Assembly: GCA_003963305.1 (NCBI GenBank)
Contig: RXJR01000020.1
Span: 1-46,205, forward strand
Reading direction: 5' to 3'
Source of the DNA: Candidatus Melainabacteria bacterium
GTDB lineage: Bacteria > Cyanobacteriota > Vampirovibrionia > Obscuribacterales > Obscuribacteraceae
DNA length: 46,205 bases
The position numbers and the translations under genes are program-made. The notes below the pieces were generated by a model. It ran no database searches, was not told the DNA's origin, and saw nothing but the letters and a program-made list of their open reading frames with translations. Each line of letters begins with the position of its first letter. The first letter of the stretch is position 1. Of this stretch, positions 24,024 to 30,322 are shown piece by piece.

Positions 24024-24572
24024 TCAGTAGTCCGCGCAAAATGCCTCTAGACGCGGCAGCCGACCAGCCACAGTGAAAGGCATATCAACTTCGACGGCGC
24101 TGGAGACGACCACGAAAACCTTGTTCTCGTCATTGCAATCGAGCTTGCGTAGCTCGTCAAGCATTTTGTTTCCGAGTTCGTAGTAGTCGCTCTCCGACAA
24201 GCCAGTCGCTGTCCGCGAGCCGATCTCCTCGAAGTTCTGAATATACAGCAGCACCGGCGTTTGCAATCGCCGGCTCACCCGAATGGCGTTCTCGAATGCC
24301 GTTTTGACTGGGTTCAGCCGAGGTGAGCCGCGAAAGGTGGTGGAAAACACCAGAGCGCTTTCTTCGATGATGACCATGCCGGTCTGTGATGCGATCGACT
24401 GAACAAGGCTCACACGATCGGCTCCATTCAGGACGACGCCATTGATTCTGTGACCGCGATTGTCAACCACGGCACAGCCGAGCCGGCGCAATACATTGAG
24501 CTGAACGACCAGCTGCTGCAAACCGACGTTTTCGGCAGCGGTGGCGCCTGTAGTGACATTTTCCTTTGTCAT
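24024..24572 (-). CDS. Degenerate AAA+ domain protein (pseudo-ATPase, FtsH-like)
   Basis: 182 residues tracking an FtsH/AAA+ module with key residues replaced. GVVLNGADRVSLVQSIASQTG (45-65) corresponds to the P-loop region GxxGxGKT, but lacks the Gly-rich loop and Lys. VLLYIQNFEEIGSR (107-120) corresponds to Walker B ILFIDEIDAIG with Asp-Glu replaced by Gln-Asn. KVFVVVSSAVEVD (151-163) matches the sensor-1 strand VIAATN. It therefore probably neither binds nor hydrolyses ATP and may act as a structural or inhibitory partner. GGAGAG lies just before the ATG at 24572. The ClpP-like gene of the same arm is 12 kb downstream. Confidence 0.65.
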   Translation of the reverse strand: MTKENVTTGATAAENVGLQQLVVQLNVLRRLGCAVVDNRGHRINGVVLNGADRVSLVQSIASQTGMVIIEESALVFSTTFRGSPRLNPVKTAFENAIRVSRRLQTPVLLYIQNFEEIGSRTATGLSESDYYELGNKMLDELRKLDCNDENKVFVVVSSAVEVDMPFTVAGRLPRLEAFCADY

Positions 24573-24621
24573 ACTTCTCTCCAATGGTCCATGATGAATT
24601 CATGAAGTTGCTTTGAATGCC

Positions 24622-24652
24622 CGAAAGGCAGACTCGTTAAGTCCGCCTTTCG
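24622..24652 (-). terminator. Gene-end hairpin after the acidic 393-aa gene
   Basis: CGAAAGGC-GACT / AGTC-GCCTTTCG, 12 bp with one A-C mismatch and a 5-nt loop, 21 bp past the stop. No U-tract. Confidence 0.6.
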
Positions 24653-24672
24653 ACTTCTTGATGCGTCCTGCG

Positions 24673-25854
24673 TCAGACCTTCTTCTTCAGCAGAACACTG
24701 CGGACATGAGCGTTCAGATCCTCCACCTGAAAGCCCAGATCGCCCAGGCGCTTACGCGCCCTGCTAGCGTCGACCAGAGTCACCTTGTACATCGAAGCCG
24801 CGCTGTGACGAGGCTTCGACCCGCGGCCGCCACGGCGATTGCGCTTCTTCTTGCCGTCCCAAGCCATGTCCTGATCGGTGGCTTCGAGAAGAGCTTCCGC
24901 CATGTCGCGATGCGACCAGTCGTTTCGCTTATCCCGAAAGAAGTCGGAATATTCCACACACTCGGCACTGCGCTTGCCTTTGACGATGCGCCGGCTGCCG
25001 TCAGCATTCTTATCCGAAACCATAACGCCGTCGACCCAACGCTTGCTCCACCTATCGACGTAGGCGCGACGATTGCCGCCACGCTGTTCCTTGTTCTTCT
25101 TGAAACGCTCCTTGCGCCCGGGCAGGCGCACGAAACGCTCGGTCGAAAAACGCAGACGATCGTAGATGGGGCTCGGCACCAAGAGCGAGCTGGGGTCGCA
25201 ATAGGGCACATAATCCCACCAGCTGTTGATTCCGAAGTCAGGATCGAACTCGCGCCGCGGGTCCACGAGCATCGCGGCCCGCAACCCGAGCGCCTCAAGC
25301 AGGACATCCGCGAGCGAGATTCCAGCTTCCGAGGAACCATACGCCGACGCCGACTCGGTCTCGGAGACCGAAGCCAGTTCCGAGTTGTAGCAGCGCGGAT
25401 GATCGTCGTAGCACGGATCGAAATCGAAGTCGTCGTCTTCGAAGTCGGTGTCGTCATCGAAGCACGACTCGTGATCACGGGAGTCGTCATCGCTGTCATG
25501 CAGATCGTCATAGCGCTCCAACGCATATCGCCAACCATCCCCCCACCGGCGGTCGCCGCAGTAGTGAGTGAATCCGCTGCCGTAGCGCCAGTGATCCCAG
25601 CGCTCCTCGACGTAGGGGTCCCAGAGTTCAGAATCGCGGTCGTCATAATCGTCCGCATATTCGGGCTCAGGATTGTGCAAATTGGCAAGAGCTTCAGCGA
25701 TCTCGGCGTCCAGCTCCTGTTCCTGAATACGCTCCCTCAGCTTGTTTCTGGTGAACTTGGACCTCGGCAAGGTCTTCGTCTTCTTCCCAATGCCCAGAAC
25801 GGTGGCAGGCACGGTGGCAGACTGAGAGACAATGCTGATGATGAGGTTTTTCAT
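24673..25854 (-). CDS. Large Asp-rich hypothetical protein with basic C-terminus (393 aa)
   Basis: Strongly bipolar in charge. Residues about 60-150 are extremely Asp/Glu/Tyr/Trp-rich, including runs such as DDDTDFEDDDFDFD. Residues about 235-370 are very basic (KERFKKNKEQRGGNRRAY, KKKRNRRGGRGSK). The C-terminal ~40 residues form a short alpha/beta segment (YKVTLVDASRARKRLGDLGFQVEDL). An acidic DNA-mimic-like part joined to a basic nucleic-acid-binding part is possible, but no family is recognised. GGAGC about 7 nt upstream of the start. The leader contains a possible F-like segment (25938-25985). Confidence 0.75.
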   Translation of the reverse strand: MKNLIISIVSQSATVPATVLGIGKKTKTLPRSKFTRNKLRERIQEQELDAEIAEALANLHNPEPEYADDYDDRDSELWDPYVEERWDHWRYGSGFTHYCGDRRWGDGWRYALERYDDLHDSDDDSRDHESCFDDDTDFEDDDFDFDPCYDDHPRCYNSELASVSETESASAYGSSEAGISLADVLLEALGLRAAMLVDPRREFDPDFGINSWWDYVPYCDPSSLLVPSPIYDRLRFSTERFVRLPGRKERFKKNKEQRGGNRRAYVDRWSKRWVDGVMVSDKNADGSRRIVKGKRSAECVEYSDFFRDKRNDWSHRDMAEALLEATDQDMAWDGKKKRNRRGGRGSKPRHSAASMYKVTLVDASRARKRLGDLGFQVEDLNAHVRSVLLKKKV

Positions 25855-25937
25855 ATTCTGCTCCAGATTTCAGGATGCACCAGAGGAGTTCAGTCTCTGG
25901 TAATTGACACCACCTTTAGGCGCGAGGTGTTGCGGTT

Positions 25938-25985
25938 AAGCGCTTGCACGATGCGCCGGTCAGAGACCCATGCCTGTCTGACCTG
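25938..25985 (-). promoter_or_regulatory. Possible fourth F-like leader
   Basis: Shares AGCGCTTGCA and a TGCG/CCGGT segment with F1/F2, followed by a GGTCAGA / TCTGACC hairpin (25958-25983). The similarity is short and could be coincidental. Confidence 0.35.
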
Positions 25986-26001
25986 TTCGGAATTTCACCG
26001 G

Positions 26002-26027
26002 TCCTGCCGCAGGATGGTGCGGCAGGA
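26002..26027 (-). terminator. Gene-end hairpin after the 174-aa membrane gene
   Basis: Perfect 9-bp stem TCCTGCCGC / GCGGCAGGA, 8-nt loop, 47 bp past the stop. No U-tract. Confidence 0.6.
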
Positions 26028-26074
26028 TTACTCGACATAGCCGAAGCTGTTGCGTCAGTTCCAGCTCACCGGAA

Positions 26075-26599
26075 CTACTTGCGACAAATCGGCGACTGTC
26101 CACACGCCTGAGAGCCAGAATCGACAGCGGACGCCGGAATGAAGGGCAGAGCCTTGGGGCTCGGACCAGGCAGGCGCAACGCTTCTTTCTGCGGACCAGT
26201 CAGGCGCAGCGACATTCCGTGCGGGCGGGGAGGCAGGTCGCCGCCCGCGTTGGACTCGAACGGCCGAGCCCAAGGCTCGAAATCTGCCAGCTCCGAACAG
26301 GGTTCGCTGCCACAGAAAAAGAGTCCGATGGCAGCGCCGACCAGAACGAAGCCTCCGATCAACCCCATTATGAACACCTGCATCGGGTCGGGCGAGAGCA
26401 TGATCAGAGCTATTGCCAGGTTCGACAGCACCGCCGTGATGATCCAGTTGCCCGCATTGGACCGTTTGGAAGAATTCGGACCATCGAGAGAAACCCAAAG
26501 CGCCGCGACCAGGTTGAAGCCGATCACGAAACCGAGAATCACCGCGCCGATAGAGACGGAACCGAGGTTGTGGGCGAGAAACAATTGAAGGCTGTTCAT
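26075..26599 (-). CDS. Three-span membrane protein with Pro-rich tail (174 aa)
   Basis: Hydrophobic helices at about residues 14-38, 50-68 and 75-95, then a long Pro/Gly/Ser-rich C-terminal tail containing several cysteines (FFCGSEPCSEL, CGQSPICRK). The cysteine pairs suggest disulfides if the tail is outside the cytoplasm. AAGGAA about 8 nt upstream. Family unknown. Confidence 0.72.
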   Translation of the reverse strand: MNSLQLFLAHNLGSVSIGAVILGFVIGFNLVAALWVSLDGPNSSKRSNAGNWIITAVLSNLAIALIMLSPDPMQVFIMGLIGGFVLVGAAIGLFFCGSEPCSELADFEPWARPFESNAGGDLPPRPHGMSLRLTGPQKEALRLPGPSPKALPFIPASAVDSGSQACGQSPICRK

Positions 26600-26638
26600 A
26601 GCATTTTCCTTGGCGAGTTTTGCATCTGAGGTGAAGGT

Positions 26639-26667
26639 GATGAAAGAGAGCTCGACCCTCTTTCATC
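26639..26667 (-). terminator. Gene-end hairpin after the first octad-repeat gene
   Basis: Perfect 10-bp stem GATGAAAGAG / CTCTTTCATC, 9-nt loop, 18 bp past the stop of 26685-27146. No clear U-tract. Confidence 0.6.
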
Positions 26668-26684
26668 TTCTTGGTTGAGCTTCT

Positions 26685-27146
26685 CTAGTAATAGATAGCT
26701 CCACGCTCAACATAAAGCGTGTTGCCTATGCCGCCGTAGACGATGGAACCAGCGCGGCAGACGACGCTAAGTGAGCGTCCCGGGGAGCCTGACCCGAGGG
26801 TAACGAGGTGTGCGTCTTGCAAGTGCACGTTAGCCCGTGCTTTCACAAGCGCGGTGACACCGCAACCAAGGCGGAGCGTTGTGCGATCGCCGCCTTCAAC
26901 GTAGGCTCCATACTCCGCCACATTGACGACAGCTGTACCAGCAGCCAAGACTTCCGATCCCTCGTACGCATACACGATCGAACCGTCATAAGCATAGACC
27001 CTGGAACCTTTGTAGGCATAGACGATAGATCCGCTTCTGGCATAGACCACCGACCCGCTGTAAGCCCAAACCACATAGTCGATTCCGACATCCAGTTTGG
27101 TTCCCTGACGAGCATGCAGATAATTTTTCGATTGAACTTCGTTCAT
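26685..27146 (-). CDS. Octad-repeat beta-solenoid-like protein A (153 aa), E-led
   Basis: Residues about 25-70 consist of tandem 8-residue units with consensus (V/I)VYAYxGS; later units are looser, up to about residue 140. Eight-residue units pairing into 16-residue coils are known from ice-nucleation-type and other beta-solenoids. The solvent-facing row of Tyr is notable. No signal peptide or membrane segment. Paralogue of 27371-27784. Preceded by E element 4. Possible roles: surface or ice binding, scaffold or filament. Confidence 0.78.
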   Translation of the reverse strand: MNEVQSKNYLHARQGTKLDVGIDYVVWAYSGSVVYARSGSIVYAYKGSRVYAYDGSIVYAYEGSEVLAAGTAVVNVAEYGAYVEGGDRTTLRLGCGVTALVKARANVHLQDAHLVTLGSGSPGRSLSVVCRAGSIVYGGIGNTLYVERGAIYY

Positions 27147-27268
27147 GTCGAATCCGTTTCTTGGGGTGTAGGGTCGTTTCGAAGAGCCGACCCGAGCTGT
27201 TTCTTGTCACACTGAATTCGGATTTACGGCATTTATGATCTCCCTCTACGTCTGGCGTGGATAGTCGC

Positions 27269-27312
27269 CGACCATCCTGAATGCGCACACTTATGCGCAT
27301 TCAGCAAAGCCG
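27269..27312 (-). promoter_or_regulatory. E element 4
   Basis: Minus strand: CTGAATGCGCA, 6-nt loop, TGCGCATTCAG, perfect 11-bp inner stem. Arm 2 (GGATGGTC) and arm 3 (GACTATCC, 27259-27266) have changed together relative to GGAAAGTC/GACTTTCC in other copies. Confidence 0.85.
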
Positions 27313-27319
27313 GGAAACC

Positions 27320-27347
27320 GGTCATGCAAGCCTGAGCTTGCATGACC
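27320..27347 (-). terminator. Gene-end hairpin after the second octad-repeat gene
   Basis: Perfect 12-bp stem GGTCATGCAAGC / GCTTGCATGACC with a 4-nt loop, 23 bp past the stop of 27371-27784. No U-tract on the minus strand. Confidence 0.7.
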
Positions 27348-27370
27348 AGATTTTGTTCAGATTGTCAAAG

Positions 27371-27784
27371 CTAGGCGCGCGGAATGATTGTGCCACCACG
27401 ATTGGTGATGATCGAATCATTGGCTGCAAAGACCGTTGCGCCTTTCTCAGCCGTAACATGCGAACCAGCCTCAGCGAAGACTTTCGATTTGTCACCGGCA
27501 GTAACCGTCGACCCAAACTTCGCAAACACTACTGAACCGCTCTCCGCCCAAACCTTGGAACCGGCGTAGGCAATTACGTGAGCTCCGGCTTCGGCATGAA
27601 CCTGAGAGCCAGCCTCGGCGAAAACCTGAGAACCACGGTGGGCAACAACGACCGACCCGTGTTTCGCATGAACCGTCGAATTGGCTTCGGCGACCCACTC
27701 TTGATTCGACAAAGCATCGACTGGCAGACCGGCTTTGGCGATATGCGGTTGCGACCGACGCGGACGAGATGTGCTTCTCGACAT
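27371..27784 (-). CDS. Octad-repeat beta-solenoid-like protein B (137 aa), E-led
   Basis: After a basic N-terminus (MSRSTSRPRRSQPH), residues about 35-130 are about 12 tandem octads with consensus xVxAxxGS. The regularity strongly predicts a right- or left-handed beta-solenoid with Val/Ala inside and Gly-Ser turns. ATG 27784 has AAGGAAG about 7 nt upstream. Preceded by E element 5. With the neighbouring paralogue it makes a pair that could co-assemble. Confidence 0.8.
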   Translation of the reverse strand: MSRSTSRPRRSQPHIAKAGLPVDALSNQEWVAEANSTVHAKHGSVVVAHRGSQVFAEAGSQVHAEAGAHVIAYAGSKVWAESGSVVFAKFGSTVTAGDKSKVFAEAGSHVTAEKGATVFAANDSIITNRGGTIIPRA

Positions 27785-27851
27785 TTGCATCTTCCTTATC
27801 AGAGTGACTAACACCTTCTAGTGTCAGTCGTTTACAGAGCGGAAAGTCACT

Positions 27852-27900
27852 CGACTTTCCTGAATGTACACCAGGTTTTGATGCACATTAAGCAAAATCG
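27852..27900 (-). promoter_or_regulatory. E element 5
   Basis: Minus strand: CTTAATGTGCA, 11-nt loop, TGTACATTCAG (one mismatch, one wobble); outer arms CGATTTT/AAAGTCG. The third arm is a perfect 8-bp GGAAAGTC / GACTTTCC (27841-27860). Leads the octad-repeat protein B gene. Confidence 0.8.
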
Positions 27901-27911
27901 CACTTATGACT

Positions 27912-27933
27912 GGGGCCGGCGATTGCCGACCCC
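27912..27933 (-). terminator. Gene-end hairpin after the 80-aa gene
   Basis: GGGG(C/T)CGGC / GCCG(A/G)CCCC, 9 bp with one wobble and a 4-nt loop, 13 bp past the stop of 27947-28189. No U-tract on the minus strand. Confidence 0.6.
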
Positions 27934-27946
27934 AAAAATTGTGTGT

Positions 27947-28189
27947 TCACAGAAGCGGAATCTTGGCGCCGCCGATGGTGAAGACGAATACGACGTCGAA
28001 CACCGCAAGCACAGCGAACCAGATCGAAGCCTGCCTCGCCTTGCGCATCCAGCCTTTGACCCGCGCGATGCGCGGATGCTTGAAGTCCCATTGCGCCTCC
28101 TCGTAAATGGCTCGCGCACGAGGGGTGGTTAAGAAGAACCCCGGATCGAGGTCGGCGAAGCGAATTGCTTTCTTGTCCTTCAAGCTCAT
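27947..28189 (-). CDS. Small C-terminally anchored protein (80 aa)
   Basis: Charged N-terminal ~50 residues (MSLKDKKAIRFADLDPGFF, PRIARVKGWMRKARQ) and one C-terminal hydrophobic helix (IWFAVLAVFDVVFVFTIG). Probably an inner-membrane protein with a basic cytoplasmic face. Good AGGAG upstream. Family unknown. Confidence 0.7.
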   Translation of the reverse strand: MSLKDKKAIRFADLDPGFFLTTPRARAIYEEAQWDFKHPRIARVKGWMRKARQASIWFAVLAVFDVVFVFTIGGAKIPLL

Positions 28190-28222
28190 GATCGTCTCCT
28201 GATTTAACGTTGGTTGAAAAAT

Positions 28223-28254
28223 GATGTCGGGGCCGATGCACCGGTCCCGACATC
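28223..28254 (-). terminator. Intrinsic terminator after the 89-aa basic gene
   Basis: GATGTCGGG / CCCGACATC, 9 bp extended by an inner GGCCG/CCGGTCC region, followed on the minus strand by ATTTTTC. One of the few left-arm hairpins with a U-tract. Confidence 0.7.
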
Positions 28255-28276
28255 GTGTTGAAGACTGGCAGTCGAA

Positions 28277-28546
28277 CTACTTGCTTCGATCTTCTCGCAT
28301 CATGCTGCTTTTGCCCTTCCTGTTCTTACGAGGCGAGAGCTGATCGAAGTCGTGTCCGGCGCCAACCAGCGCCATCAGCTGCTTCGTATTCTGACGAGCT
28401 TGCCGATGTTGATCGCGCTTCGCGCCGCCGTGAGCGCCGCGAGCCTGTTTGACGTTGGGGCCCTTACCGGCGACAGATGCCAACCGGGCCATATCTTGCA
28501 CATGAGCACCACTGATAGTAGTGGGCGCTTTAGCTTTCTTCGACAT
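28277..28546 (-). CDS. Small basic protein (89 aa)
   Basis: Lys/Arg/Gln/Gly/His-rich throughout (GGAKRDQHRQARQNTKQLM, SPRKNRKGKSSMMREDRSK), as in disordered nucleic-acid-binding or ribosome-associated proteins. The start at 28546 has GGAG about 7 nt upstream. No domain recognised. Confidence 0.68.
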   Translation of the reverse strand: MSKKAKAPTTISGAHVQDMARLASVAGKGPNVKQARGAHGGAKRDQHRQARQNTKQLMALVGAGHDFDQLSPRKNRKGKSSMMREDRSK

Positions 28547-28573
28547 TTGATGCTCCAATTTTCCATACACCGG

Positions 28574-28819
28574 TTACGATTTCGAACGCGCCAGAAACCA
28601 GCGCATAATCCGAATGACCACGACAGAGAACATAATCGCAACGCCCATGTAGACATAGTCGTGCGTGAACGCCGGCATGGCGAAACCCATCACCACAACC
28701 AGAGCGATGTACCCGAACGAGCAATCAGCCATCTCGTAAAGGGCGATTACGACGATAACCAAGCCAATCGCCATCTGCCACAATTCGGGCATGGCGGCGC
28801 AAGCATGCAAACTAGTCAT
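28574..28819 (-). CDS. Small membrane protein (81 aa), E-led
   Basis: Two to three hydrophobic helices (about residues 15-47 and 54-72) with a basic C-terminal RIMRWFLARSKS. The start at 28819 has GAGGA upstream. Preceded by E element 6. Family unknown. Confidence 0.72.
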   Translation of the reverse strand: MTSLHACAAMPELWQMAIGLVIVVIALYEMADCSFGYIALVVVMGFAMPAFTHDYVYMGVAIMFSVVVIRIMRWFLARSKS

Positions 28820-28879
28820 ATCATCCTCTTTTGTTGCGAAGAACGAACACATCACAGCGATGGGTCCGCGAAAGTCAAA

Positions 28880-28929
28880 CGACTTTCTTGAATGCGCACC
28901 ACCAGGATGATGCACATTCAGCAAAGTCG
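28880..28929 (-). promoter_or_regulatory. E element 6
   Basis: Minus strand: CGACTTT-G-CTGAATGTGCA, 12-nt loop, TGCGCATTCAA-G-AAAGTCG. The outer 7-bp stem is perfect; the inner stem has one U-G pair. The third arm is GAAAGTC/GACTTTC (28870-28887). Confidence 0.82.
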
Positions 28930-28933
28930 ATGT

Positions 28934-28963
28934 GGGAGAAGCGAACTTTCGCTCCCTTCTCCC
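28934..28963 (-). terminator. Gene-end hairpin after the second 81-aa membrane gene
   Basis: GGGAGAAG / CTTCTCCC arms with an inner CGAA/TTCG stem, 14 bp past the stop of 28977-29219. No U-tract. Confidence 0.6.
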
Positions 28964-28976
28964 AGATCTCAATCAA

Positions 28977-29219
28977 TCAAGCAGGGCACTGCACAAATGT
29001 TTGCCTGCTGCCCAGCAAGACACGCACCAGCAGAAGCGAATTGAAAGCGATAAAACCAACAGAGGGCATCGCCATTGCCATTCCGCCCGACTGGAACGCC
29101 ATAACCGCCAGCACCGAGTGATAGACACAGCCGAAGCCGGCAGCCCATTTGCTGAAGAACAGAAACATGAGCGCCTTTACTGCCACGTTCGATTCGTAAG
29201 TCGTGATGAGGTCTCGCAT
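28977..29219 (-). CDS. Small membrane protein (80 aa)
   Basis: About two hydrophobic segments (residues 14-44 and 48-68) containing Gly/Met/Ala-rich stretches. Two adjacent ATGs (29222 and 29219) follow GAGGAG; the second has the better 6-nt spacing. No E element precedes it; the leader holds two large hairpins instead. Family unknown. Confidence 0.7.
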   Translation of the reverse strand: MRDLITTYESNVAVKALMFLFFSKWAAGFGCVYHSVLAVMAFQSGGMAMAMPSVGFIAFNSLLLVRVLLGSRQTFVQCPA

Positions 29220-29290
29220 CATATGCTCCTCATAAATTCCACGAAGAAGCTTTCGCTTTTCGCAGGAGTCGAAAAACTCCCCAGCCTAGA

Positions 29291-29327
29291 CTTATTTGAT
29301 TGAGCCTTTTTGACTCGATCAAATAAG
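29291..29327 (-). promoter_or_regulatory. Long leader hairpin upstream of the 80-aa membrane gene
   Basis: CTTATTTGA / TCAAATAAG (9 bp) extended by TGAG/CTC-type pairing. An 8-codon mini-frame (ATG at 29347 on the minus strand) ends inside the hairpin's 5' arm, which may be chance or a leader peptide. The rest of 29223-29487 shows only this hairpin and 29448-29475. Confidence 0.4.
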
Positions 29328-29447
29328 CCTACGCGCGACTTCCATAAGTCACGCTGGTCCCTCCTGGACCAACCAGCACCTCCTTTCGACAGAGAGGCCC
29401 CACCGCCAGGGTCATATGACAGGGCGGATCGGGGAAATGGTTAGGAA

Positions 29448-29475
29448 CTCCGGGACTGATTGCGCAGTCCCGGAG
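29448..29475 (-). terminator. Gene-end hairpin after the 44-aa gene
   Basis: Perfect 10-bp stem CTCCGGGACT / AGTCCCGGAG with an 8-nt loop, 13 bp past the stop. No U-tract. Confidence 0.65.
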
Positions 29476-29487
29476 AAGTTGATCAGG

Positions 29488-29622
29488 TTAGTTGCATTGA
29501 CGCGTCCGCCTCAGCAAGCGCAATTCGATGGAACGGCGCTTGCGAGTTTTCGAGCGAGTCGGATCGAAACGACGATTCTTATCCGCCCGATCTGCTTTGT
29601 TTTTCGGAACTGAATTGCTCAT
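29488..29622 (-). CDS. Very small basic protein (44 aa), E-led
   Basis: Highly basic (MSNSVPKNKADRADKNRRF, RSKTRKRRS, LRLLRRTRQCN), no hydrophobic helix; the composition resembles small ribosomal or nucleic-acid-binding peptides. AGGAG lies about 8 nt before the ATG. It has its own gene-end hairpin and E element 7, which strongly supports it as a gene despite its size. Confidence 0.65.
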   Translation of the reverse strand: MSNSVPKNKADRADKNRRFDPTRSKTRKRRSIELRLLRRTRQCN

Positions 29623-29650
29623 AGCATTTCTCCTTAACTGCAGCATTCGC

Positions 29651-29682
29651 TGCTGAATAAGCGCACATACGCTCATTCAGCA
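29651..29682 (-). promoter_or_regulatory. E element 7 (diverged outer arms)
   Basis: Minus strand: TGCTGAATGAGCG, 6-nt loop, CGCTTATTCAGCA, a 13-bp inner stem with one wobble and a compensatory GCG/CGC change. The GACTTT outer arms are lost. The third-arm hairpin persists with unrelated sequence (GCAGC/GCTGC, 29640-29653). Confidence 0.75.
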
Positions 29683-29701
29683 ATGAAAGCGATAACTGGG
29701 A

Positions 29702-29732
29702 GATACGGGGCTGGCCAAGCCAGCCCCGTATC
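29702..29732 (-). terminator. Gene-end hairpin after the 91-aa gene
   Basis: Perfect 14-bp stem GATACGGGGCTGGC / GCCAGCCCCGTATC with a 3-nt loop, starting 5 bp past the stop. No U-tract on the minus strand. Confidence 0.7.
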
Positions 29733-29737
29733 ATGAT

Positions 29738-30013
29738 TTACGCGCGCGCGCGGTGGACGCGGCGACTGGAGGCGCTGCGCCTCGTGGTGCGGATGTAAAG
29801 CTGCCTGTACCTCTCGGTCGACAACATTTCCATCGCACCTCCCTGCAGGCACGCGACCTCAAGCAGTCCCAGCCGAGCTTCGTGGTCCATACCGGCCAGC
29901 GAAACAGGGCTGACAACGATGTGCCGCCTGTCGCCATTCGGATTCGGCACTGCCGGACTCAGGATGCCGTACTTTTCGAGCATGTTTCCATCAAATTCGC
30001 GAATGACTGACAT
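29738..30013 (-). CDS. Small soluble hypothetical protein (91 aa), E-led
   Basis: Contains RRHIVVSPVSLAGMDHEARLGLLEVACL and an Arg-rich C-terminus (RRSASSRRVHRARA). No membrane segment. TGGAG upstream of the ATG at 30013. Preceded by E element 8. Family unknown. Confidence 0.7.
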   Translation of the reverse strand: MSVIREFDGNMLEKYGILSPAVPNPNGDRRHIVVSPVSLAGMDHEARLGLLEVACLQGGAMEMLSTERYRQLYIRTTRRSASSRRVHRARA

Positions 30014-30114
30014 GATTCACTCCATCGATTTGAGCGAAGTTCGCTCGTTGTGGCGAGGCACCAGTGCCATCGCCAGTAATACCGGTTGCCACTGCAACCA
30101 GCAAGAAAGTCACC

Positions 30115-30157
30115 CGACTTTCTTGAATAAGCACAACATGCCCATTCAGCAAAGCCG
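30115..30157 (-). promoter_or_regulatory. E element 8
   Basis: Minus strand: CGGCTTT-G-CTGAATGGGCA, 5-nt loop, TGCTTATTCAA-G-AAAGTCG. The third arm is a perfect 10-bp CAAGAAAGTC / GACTTTCTTG (30102-30125). Together with its upstream gene-end hairpin it is a near copy of E element 9. Confidence 0.85.
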
Positions 30158-30169
30158 AATTGTGTGATT

Positions 30170-30200
30170 GATGGCGAGCCCTGATTTTGAGCCCGCCATC
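30170..30200 (-). terminator. Gene-end hairpin shared with 31262-31291
   Basis: GATGGCGGGC / GCCCGCCATC-type stem (GATGGCG...GCCATC with an internal mismatch). Almost the same sequence occurs at 31262-31291, in the same position relative to an E element. No U-tract. Confidence 0.6.
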
Positions 30201-30210
30201 AAAGTTTTCG

Positions 30211-30309
30211 CTAGGACTCGAAATCGAGTTCAGACACCGCAAGAAGAGCTCTGACCATCGCAATTTGGAAGTTCTCCGACACAAAGTCCGAGAACTTCCT
30301 TCGCAACAT
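30211..30309 (-). CDS. Possible very small gene (32 aa)
   Basis: A 32-codon frame (MLRRKFSDFVSENFQIAMV...) just downstream of the 274-aa gene. Its stop lies 11 bp from the gene-end hairpin at 30170-30200, exactly the stop-to-hairpin distance at the duplicated copy (31302/31291). A 10-bp GGAAGTTCTC/GAGAACTTCC hairpin lies inside the frame, and the ribosome binding site is poor, so translation may be coupled to the upstream gene. Confidence 0.35.
   Translation of the reverse strand: MLRRKFSDFVSENFQIAMVRALLAVSELDFES
30267..30299 (-). promoter_or_regulatory. Hairpin after the 274-aa gene
   Basis: Perfect 10-bp stem GGAAGTTCTC / GAGAACTTCC, then a single-base mismatch, a GAC/GTC inner stem and a 5-nt loop. 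It lies 24 bp past the stop of 30323-31147. No U-tract. Confidence 0.55.
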
Positions 30310-30322
30310 CGACGCCGATTGC

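Noticed and set aside
24613-26040. 475-aa open frame on the plus strand opposite the acidic protein gene
   Set aside because: Antisense shadow; no ribosome binding site, repetitive Val/Ile/Ala composition from the opposite codons.
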